DNA of 64,000 nt, from contig NZ_CAKPUG010000004.1 in NCBI RefSeq assembly GCF_934191625.1, positions 74,060 to 138,059 of the forward strand, given 5' to 3'. A program made the translations under genes and the position numbers. The notes beneath the pieces were generated by a model that had not been told where the DNA came from, made no database searches, and was given only the letters and a program-made list of their open reading frames with translations. This stretch comes from an uncultured Lactococcus sp. GTDB taxonomy: Bacteria > Bacillota > Bacilli > Lactobacillales > Streptococcaceae. Shown one piece after another: positions 58,653 through 64,000 of the stretch; position 1 is the first letter of the stretch; every line of letters begins with the position of its first letter.

Positions 58653-59774
58653 ATGAAAATAGGAGTTTTGAAAGACCTAAAACAAGGTGAAGAACGTGTC
58701 GGTATGACACCAGAAAATGTCAAAATTTTGACCGGTTCAGGGCATGAAGTTTTGGTGGAAAAAGGCGCAGGTATCGGTGCGGGCTTCGCAGAGGAAGATT
58801 ATATTACTGCAGGGGCGCAAATAGTAACTGTCGAAGAAGCATGGGATGCAGAGTTGATTGTTCGTGTCAAAGAGCCTATCGAGAGTGAATTTAAACACAT
58901 GAAGCCGGGCCAAATCATCTGGGGCTTCCTTCACTTGGCAACTAATAAAGCAACCGTTGAGAAGATGATGGAGCTTGGTATTACATCATTTTCAGCTGAA
59001 AATATCCGTAAGAATGGCGCCTTTCCCTTGCTGAAACCTTTGAGTGCTATCGCCGGTCGTCGTGCGGTCAATATGGGGCAGTACTATCTTGAAAAACAGC
59101 ACGGTGGATCAGGCATCTTGTTGCCAGGTATTCCAGAAGCTGAGATCTCTGCAGGACAAGTGGTCATCTTTGGGGGCGGAACAGCAGCTGAAAATGCAGC
59201 AGACATCGCAGTATCTATGGGCTGCCCTGTGACTATCTTAGAACTTAACGATAAACGTAGCGAGCAGTTACAAAAACTTTATGCAGGAAAAAATGTTACC
59301 ATCCTCAAATCAACAACGGAAGCTCTGGCAGAAAATATTCGCAAAGCGGATCTCTTCATTTCAACTATTCTTATTCCGGGAGCGAAGCCACCAAAGTTAG
59401 TCAAAGAATACATGGTTAAAAGCATGAAGAAAGGCTCGGTCATTGTTGATATTGCAATCGATCAAGGGGGGACAGTAGAAACGATTGATCGTGTGACGAC
59501 GCATGAATCCCCTGTCTTTCTTAAACATGATGTGGTCCACTATGCGGTTCCAAATATGCCGGGTGCTGTACCACAAACAGCAACTCTAGCTATGTCTAAG
59601 GGAAATATAGAATACTTGAAACAAATTGCGGATAAGGGATTGGATGAAGCTTTACGTTCAAGTGGGACATTAGTTTCAGGAATGAGTATCTACAAAGGAA
59701 AGATTGTTTCCCAGCCTTTAGCTGATTCGATTGATCTGCCTTATATCATTGTTGAGGCAGAGGATTTTAAATAG
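58653..59774 (+). CDS. ald: Alanine dehydrogenase
   Basis: 373 aa. GVLKDLKQGEERVGMTPENV start with the conserved Arg, LIVRVKEPIESE with catalytic Lys, LHLATNK with catalytic His, NAD site VVIFGGGTAAENAADIA. Usual length about 370. Reversibly oxidises L-Ala to pyruvate and ammonia. Membership in a PTS/peptidase operon suggests that Ala is a released product. Confidence 0.92.
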   Translation: MKIGVLKDLKQGEERVGMTPENVKILTGSGHEVLVEKGAGIGAGFAEEDYITAGAQIVTVEEAWDAELIVRVKEPIESEFKHMKPGQIIWGFLHLATNKATVEKMMELGITSFSAENIRKNGAFPLLKPLSAIAGRRAVNMGQYYLEKQHGGSGILLPGIPEAEISAGQVVIFGGGTAAENAADIAVSMGCPVTILELNDKRSEQLQKLYAGKNVTILKSTTEALAENIRKADLFISTILIPGAKPPKLVKEYMVKSMKKGSVIVDIAIDQGGTVETIDRVTTHESPVFLKHDVVHYAVPNMPGAVPQTATLAMSKGNIEYLKQIADKGLDEALRSSGTLVSGMSIYKGKIVSQPLADSIDLPYIIVEAEDFK

Positions 59775-59786
59775 AAATGAGAAAAA

Positions 59787-60968
59787 ATGACGTATAACTT
59801 TGATGAGGTTGTGAATCGAAAAAATACCTATTCTACCCAGTGGGATTATATCCAAGATAGATTTGGTGCGTGTGACTTATTGCCTTTCTCAATATCAGAT
59901 ACGGACTTTAAAATACCTGAAAAAGTTCAAGAAGAAATTAAGGCTTTTAATGAGTTAGGCGTTTATGGCTATACACGATGGAATCATGATGATTTTAAAA
60001 AGTCTATTTCAAATCATTTTAAATATCGGACGGAACTAGAAATAGATAGTGACGCTATCGTTTATAGCCCATCTGTCATGTATACAATCTCCATTTTACT
60101 GCGTGAGTTGTCACAGGATAACAAAAAAGTATTGACATTTAGCCCAATGTATGACTCTTTTTATCAAGTTGTTGAAGAAAATGACTTAGGTTTGATTGAA
60201 AGTAAACTTATTAATAATAAAGGGCATTTTGAGATTAACTTTACTGATTTCGAAGAAAAGATTAAGACTGTGGATACATTGTTACTCTGCTCACCTCATA
60301 ATCCAACTGGACGTTTATGGACTTTCGAAGAACTTGAAAAAATGGTGGCTCTTTGTAAAAAGTATAATGTTGTCCTTATTTCTGATGAAATTCATATGGA
60401 TATGAATCTTACTCATCGAAAACATATTCCAATATTGAAGTTTGTTTCTCAGTATTCCCGCCTTTATCTGGTCTCTAGTGCTAGTAAAACATTTAACACA
60501 CCTGGTTTAATTGGTTCTTATGCGATTTTACCTGATGTACAAGTTAGAGAAAGATTTATAGCAATACAGAAAACACGTGACTTCTTGAATTCAGCAAGTA
60601 CTTTGGGTATAATCGCAACGATGACAGCTTATAATGAATGTCAAGATTATATTGATGAACTTTGTCTATATATAGATAAGAATCTCTCCTATGTGGAGGA
60701 GTTTATCAAGAAGTATATCCCTGAACTTCATTATAAAAAGTCAGAAGCGACTTATCTTGCTTGGATAGATTGCAGTGAAATGCCTTATACTATGAAAGAA
60801 TTGCAAGAAATTCTTGTAAAAGAATGTAAAGTCGGAATTATGAATGGCAAAGTTTATGGCGATGAAAATTATATACGGATGAATTGTGGTGCTTCCTTAA
60901 GTAAAGTAAAAGAAGGTATGAAACGATTGCTACAAGCTTTTGAGATATTGAGAGAACAAAAGGGCTAA
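59787..60968 (+). CDS. PatB/MalY family aminotransferase or C-S lyase
   Basis: 393 aa, fold-type I PLP enzyme. PFSISDTDFKIPEKVQE, CSPHNPTGRLWTFEEL, SDEIHMDM and the PLP-Lys motif VSSASKTFNTPGL mark the MalY/PatB subgroup (cystathionine beta-lyase type). Would split a Cys-S conjugate to pyruvate, ammonia and thiol. Short 12-nt gap from ald. Confidence 0.88.
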   Translation: MTYNFDEVVNRKNTYSTQWDYIQDRFGACDLLPFSISDTDFKIPEKVQEEIKAFNELGVYGYTRWNHDDFKKSISNHFKYRTELEIDSDAIVYSPSVMYTISILLRELSQDNKKVLTFSPMYDSFYQVVEENDLGLIESKLINNKGHFEINFTDFEEKIKTVDTLLLCSPHNPTGRLWTFEELEKMVALCKKYNVVLISDEIHMDMNLTHRKHIPILKFVSQYSRLYLVSSASKTFNTPGLIGSYAILPDVQVRERFIAIQKTRDFLNSASTLGIIATMTAYNECQDYIDELCLYIDKNLSYVEEFIKKYIPELHYKKSEATYLAWIDCSEMPYTMKELQEILVKECKVGIMNGKVYGDENYIRMNCGASLSKVKEGMKRLLQAFEILREQKG

Positions 60969-60970
60969 GT

Positions 60971-61549
60971 ATGGAAGAGAATACTGTCAAGAGAAAAGTT
61001 GAGACATCAGATATTGTTGTACCGAGAGTTCTAGCATGGTTGTTTGATTGGGGAATTGGAGGTATACTTACAAGCCTTCCTGCCATTATCATTTATAGTC
61101 AGTTTGCTAAAGATAGCAATTTATTTACGAGTTTATATGATTTTAGGACAATTGGCTTTAGTACTGCTGCTACGATTGCTCTGGGGAGTTTATGCATCAG
61201 CATTGGTATCTTCTACTATGTTATTATCCCCTGGAAAATATATCCCGCACAAACGGTAGGAAAAAAACTTTTAAAACTCAAAATAGAGAAAAGTAATCAA
61301 CAAGAACTAACTTTTAAAGATTATTTTCTCCGTCAATTTATTTTTATTATACTCATTCAAGGATCTGCGACTATTGTAAGTCGCTATTTTACCCAGATTT
61401 TCACTTTAATGAGTCATTTTTACATTGATGGATATGTTGCCACAGCTGGCTTTCTTATTACAACCTTTTCAGCAACACTAGCTTTCGGTACACCCTCAAA
61501 GTTGGCTTTACATGACCGAGTGTTAAAAACATTAGTAACAAAAATTTGA
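60971..61549 (+). CDS. RDD family membrane protein
   Basis: 192 aa, three to four spans. VPRVLAWLFDWGIGGILTSLP holds the R-D motif in the first helix; QTVGKKLLKLKIEKS follows span two; KLALHDRVLKT ends the domain. Proposed roles are small-ion or compatible-solute transport. Starts 2 nt after the PatB-type gene, last of the operon. Confidence 0.82.
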   Translation: MEENTVKRKVETSDIVVPRVLAWLFDWGIGGILTSLPAIIIYSQFAKDSNLFTSLYDFRTIGFSTAATIALGSLCISIGIFYYVIIPWKIYPAQTVGKKLLKLKIEKSNQQELTFKDYFLRQFIFIILIQGSATIVSRYFTQIFTLMSHFYIDGYVATAGFLITTFSATLAFGTPSKLALHDRVLKTLVTKI

Positions 61550-61678
61550 GTGGATGTAAATTTGTGCTTTAAATGAATTAATTTTTAAAAGTTACTAGGG
61601 AAAATACAAATAATATTATTACTAAAGTATGTAACAATATTTTTAATACTAACTTACACAATTGAACAGTAAATAAAG

Positions 61679-61711
61679 CAAAAGAGCTACTATGGAGATA
61701 GAGCTCTTTTT
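61679..61711 (+). terminator. Terminator of PTS/peptidase operon
   Basis: AAAGAGC-TA-CTAT, GGAG, ATAG-A-GCTCTTTTT. Located 130 nt after the RDD stop; nothing else noted in 61550-61755. Confidence 0.7.
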
Positions 61712-61755
61712 GTATACCCATCCTATTTTATATTACTTTATGTTACAATTTAAAT

Positions 61756-62787
61756 ATGAAAAAAATATTTATTGGTGGTCTATTGGGAGTAATTCTTGTT
61801 AGCGCAGCTATCATTGCTTATCTCTTTTTAGGGCCAGCTACAACAGATGTTCGGGGTAAATGGGTGAGCTTTGGGGAAAATAAACTCCGTATTTCTGCCA
61901 GCTCATTGCGGGGAGATTTGGTGCAAGCTACTCCTTTTACCAAGCAGGAAATGGTAATTCGATCAGATAAAAGTGTGAAAATTAACCCGATTACGCACAC
62001 GATTACAGAGAAAGCTGGAGATTTCTCAGTCACACGCAAGTTTCGTATGGAAGAGAATAATGAGGTCTTAAAAATACGTACTAAACTTGGTGACAAGGAA
62101 ATCTGGGAAACATATTATTGGCCGGGAACTAAAGCTTATCAGGAAAAAGAAGAAGCTTTGGTTAAAGAAAGAGTAGAGAACGTCAAAAACAGCACAAAAA
62201 TTAACGAAGCATGGAAGAAGCATATAGAGGTGTTGAATAACGAATTATTTGCAGCACTTGATGATACAACATGGCAAGGCTACGATATGACCAATGCTAT
62301 TCATATGAAGCCTAATGCAGAAGTCACAGTTCATCTTCAGACTGAACCTTCGAAGGTTACAGAACATGGCCATTTTGAAGCCCAAGCTTCGGTAGATTTT
62401 CAAATGATTGGTTTCGAAACTGGAAAAATCTATGAACCTGATGTGAAAGGGCAAGGTTTTGGGGCTTACGATATGCTAGGTGAAGGGGCATTGAGTACAC
62501 TCTTTACAGATAGTCCCTTAAAAAATATTGATACAGAAAAGGTCTTAAACCGTATTCCTCAAATTTCTTGGATGGATATTTTTGCAAAACAAAATGCAAT
62601 TAAATTCCGCTATGGTATCTCCAATACCCTCATTACTCAACAACTCGTCATTAAGAAAGATAATATTGATTTTAGTCAAGATAAGCTGCAGATTAATGCC
62701 ATACGTATGGAAACATATCTCAACGATGTAGACGGAGACGCATCAAGTAAACAGGATATGATTGCGGATCCTTTGGAGAGAATATAA
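61756..62787 (+). CDS. Exported or membrane-tethered protein of unknown function
   Basis: 343 aa. N-terminal hydrophobic segment IFIGGLLGVILVSAAIIAYLF, then an extracellular body with beta-rich ends and a helical middle (QEKEEALVKERVENVKNSTK). No lipobox Cys and no catalytic motif seen. Not recognised. Confidence 0.6.
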   Translation: MKKIFIGGLLGVILVSAAIIAYLFLGPATTDVRGKWVSFGENKLRISASSLRGDLVQATPFTKQEMVIRSDKSVKINPITHTITEKAGDFSVTRKFRMEENNEVLKIRTKLGDKEIWETYYWPGTKAYQEKEEALVKERVENVKNSTKINEAWKKHIEVLNNELFAALDDTTWQGYDMTNAIHMKPNAEVTVHLQTEPSKVTEHGHFEAQASVDFQMIGFETGKIYEPDVKGQGFGAYDMLGEGALSTLFTDSPLKNIDTEKVLNRIPQISWMDIFAKQNAIKFRYGISNTLITQQLVIKKDNIDFSQDKLQINAIRMETYLNDVDGDASSKQDMIADPLERI

Positions 62788-63002
62788 AAAAGGTAAAAGC
62801 GATAAAGAAATATTAAACTAAACAGTTCCATATTAGAAAAAATAAATATTTTAATTGCTAGGCTAAACTTATTGAAATTGTTAGACCTTTGGAGTATTAT
62901 TTAAGTAATATTAAATGAGGGATTGATAGCATGGGGGAGAAAACCGAACGGTTATTTTGCTTTTACTATGGAAATATCTCAATGTGAAAGATCAAGGTAA
63001 TT

Positions 63003-63596
63003 ATGGCAAATAAAGATTTTTTAGATATTATAAGTAAGGACACAATTGAGACGGCCAAAAAGCTTCTCGGGATGAAACTTGTATGGAAAAAAGGTGGTGA
63101 GTCACAGATACTTGGAAATATCGTAGAAACAGAAGCTTATCTTGGTACAATGGATAGTGCATGTCATAGTTTTATGGGTAAACGAACACCTCGTAATGAA
63201 TCCATGTATCTCTCCGCTGGTCACTGGTATGTATATCAAATTCATGGACACTTTATGTTAAATTTAGTAACTAAGGACGAAGATATCCCTGAAGCTGTTT
63301 TAATTCGTGCAGTTCAAGCAGTTTCTCCAGAACATGATGGCAGTGGTCCTGGAAAGCTTACAAAATCATTTGGCATAACGAAAGAGATAGACGGAGAGTA
63401 TTTTGCTGACTCACGTTTGACATTAGAAGTAGACAAAGCACCCAAAGAAATTGCCAGTCGAAAGAGGATTGGAATAACATGTATGGATGAATGGCGAGAT
63501 GAACCTTTAGGATTTTATGTAAAAGGAAATTCACAAGTTTCCCGTATCAGGAAAAAAGAAATATTAGGCGACGACTCAAAGACGTGGACGAAGTAA
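63003..63596 (+). CDS. DNA-3-methyladenine glycosylase (AAG/MPG type)
   Basis: 197 aa. GNIVETEAYLGTMDSACHSFMG and RNESMYLSAGHWYVYQIHG carry the catalytic Glu and DNA-binding Tyr/His of the family; VLIRAVQAVSP and GPGKLTKSFGI follow. Excises alkylated purines to start base-excision repair. AAGG site upstream, monocistronic. Confidence 0.93.
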   Translation: MANKDFLDIISKDTIETAKKLLGMKLVWKKGGESQILGNIVETEAYLGTMDSACHSFMGKRTPRNESMYLSAGHWYVYQIHGHFMLNLVTKDEDIPEAVLIRAVQAVSPEHDGSGPGKLTKSFGITKEIDGEYFADSRLTLEVDKAPKEIASRKRIGITCMDEWRDEPLGFYVKGNSQVSRIRKKEILGDDSKTWTK

Positions 63597-63620
63597 TCAA
63601 TTTGTGTAAATAAGAAAAAG

Positions 63621-63648
63621 AAGCCCTTATAAAATAAGTGGTTTTTTT
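63621..63648 (+). terminator. Terminator
   Basis: AAGCCCTTAT, AAA, ATAAGTGGTTTTTTT with one bulged T. Confidence 0.6.
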
Positions 63649-64000
63649 GTTTTTTCATAAAGAAAAAAGGAAGTATAGCTTCAGATAGGGTGTGAATCGC
63701 TCAGCAAAAGATATTTCATGTGGGTAAGTAGTAAAAGAAATTAGAAATCGAGGTGAGTCAGGTAAAAGGAGGCTCATTTTTTTTAGAAACCGTATTATGA
63801 GAGAGAATACTGTGTGAATTTGATTAATGAATAGGTCACGATTTTCTTATTCTTTCTCTTATATATATAGGAAGATAACCTGTTCATGCACTTATAATAT
63901 ACTTCATACATATTAAAATTCCAGACAAAAAATTTGAATGCGCTTTCTTACTATGTTAAATTATTATTATAAGTGTATGTTTTCACATACTAGAAAAGAG
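63649..64000. other. Intergenic end of window, leader of a gene to the right
   Basis: 352 bp without a supported gene. TTGAATGCGCTTTCT at 63934-63948 fits the cre consensus with one mismatch, suggesting a catabolite-controlled gene just beyond the window. The rest is AT-rich and shows nothing distinct. Confidence 0.45.

Noticed and set aside
1..64000. CRISPR array
   Set aside because: No set of regularly spaced direct repeats with unique spacers, and no cas-like genes, were seen.
1..64000. rRNA or standard tRNA genes
   Set aside because: Apart from the minihelix and the two 3'-end-like att repeats, no complete cloverleaf or rRNA stretch was recognised.

Overview
The window is AT-rich, low-GC Gram-positive DNA. 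Gene families, strong AGGAGG ribosome sites and operon style point to Lactococcus, probably the L. garvieae group; this is inferred from the sequence only. It joins the right part of a prophage (1 to about 22.8 kb), a strip of decayed integrations and paralogous small genes (22.8-34 kb), and a metabolic chromosomal segment (34-64 kb).

Prophage: a continuous + strand late operon runs portal (cut by the window edge), ClpP-like prohead protease, HK97-type capsid, a DxD glycosyltransferase, connectors, tail tube, frameshifted tail chaperone, tape measure with a lytic transglycosylase domain, Dit, Tal/receptor-binding protein, holin and amidase endolysin. Capsid and tail tube end in almost the same Thr-rich tail, and the glycosyltransferase follows the capsid gene directly. 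A 41-nt element with the acceptor stem and T-arm of a tRNA, but no D or anticodon arm, sits between tail tube and tail chaperone. The endolysin has an internal in-frame ribosome site that would yield its C-terminal domain alone.

After the lysis genes comes a lysogenic-conversion or defence strip: a small membrane peptide, an unknown reverse-strand protein with a Gly-rich hydrophobic N-terminus, a SieB-like superinfection-exclusion protein, a YolD-like gene, a three-gene unit of two sibling membrane peptides and a small charged protein under a consensus promoter with a palindrome in its spacer, and a retron whose reverse transcriptase is fused to a TOPRIM domain (Ec67-like) behind a candidate msr-msd RNA.

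Two copies of a tRNA/tmRNA 3'-end-like repeat (22813 and 24139), each followed by the 3' remnant of a tyrosine integrase gene, mark stacked integrations. Several families are duplicated around here: YolD-like genes with one shared operator (also at the umuC-like polymerase at 47.7-49.2 kb), YxeA proteins, DUF6287-type lipoproteins, and 51-52-aa HicB-like proteins.

The chromosomal part holds two universal stress proteins; a ppdK module with its regulatory kinase/phosphorylase and a CcpN-type repressor sharing a repeated operator; a complete ECF transporter with nucleoside hydrolase and ribokinase, facing a Crp/Fnr regulator; a Y-family polymerase; an M20 deacylase; ketopantoate reductase with an EIIC-type membrane protein; an RpiR regulator; and a long operon of M42 peptidase (frameshifted at its start), lactose/cellobiose-type PTS IIA-IIB-IIC, M24 peptidase, alanine dehydrogenase, PatB-type C-S lyase and an RDD protein. 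CcpA (cre) sites lie ahead of several of these. A 3-methyladenine DNA glycosylase closes the window.
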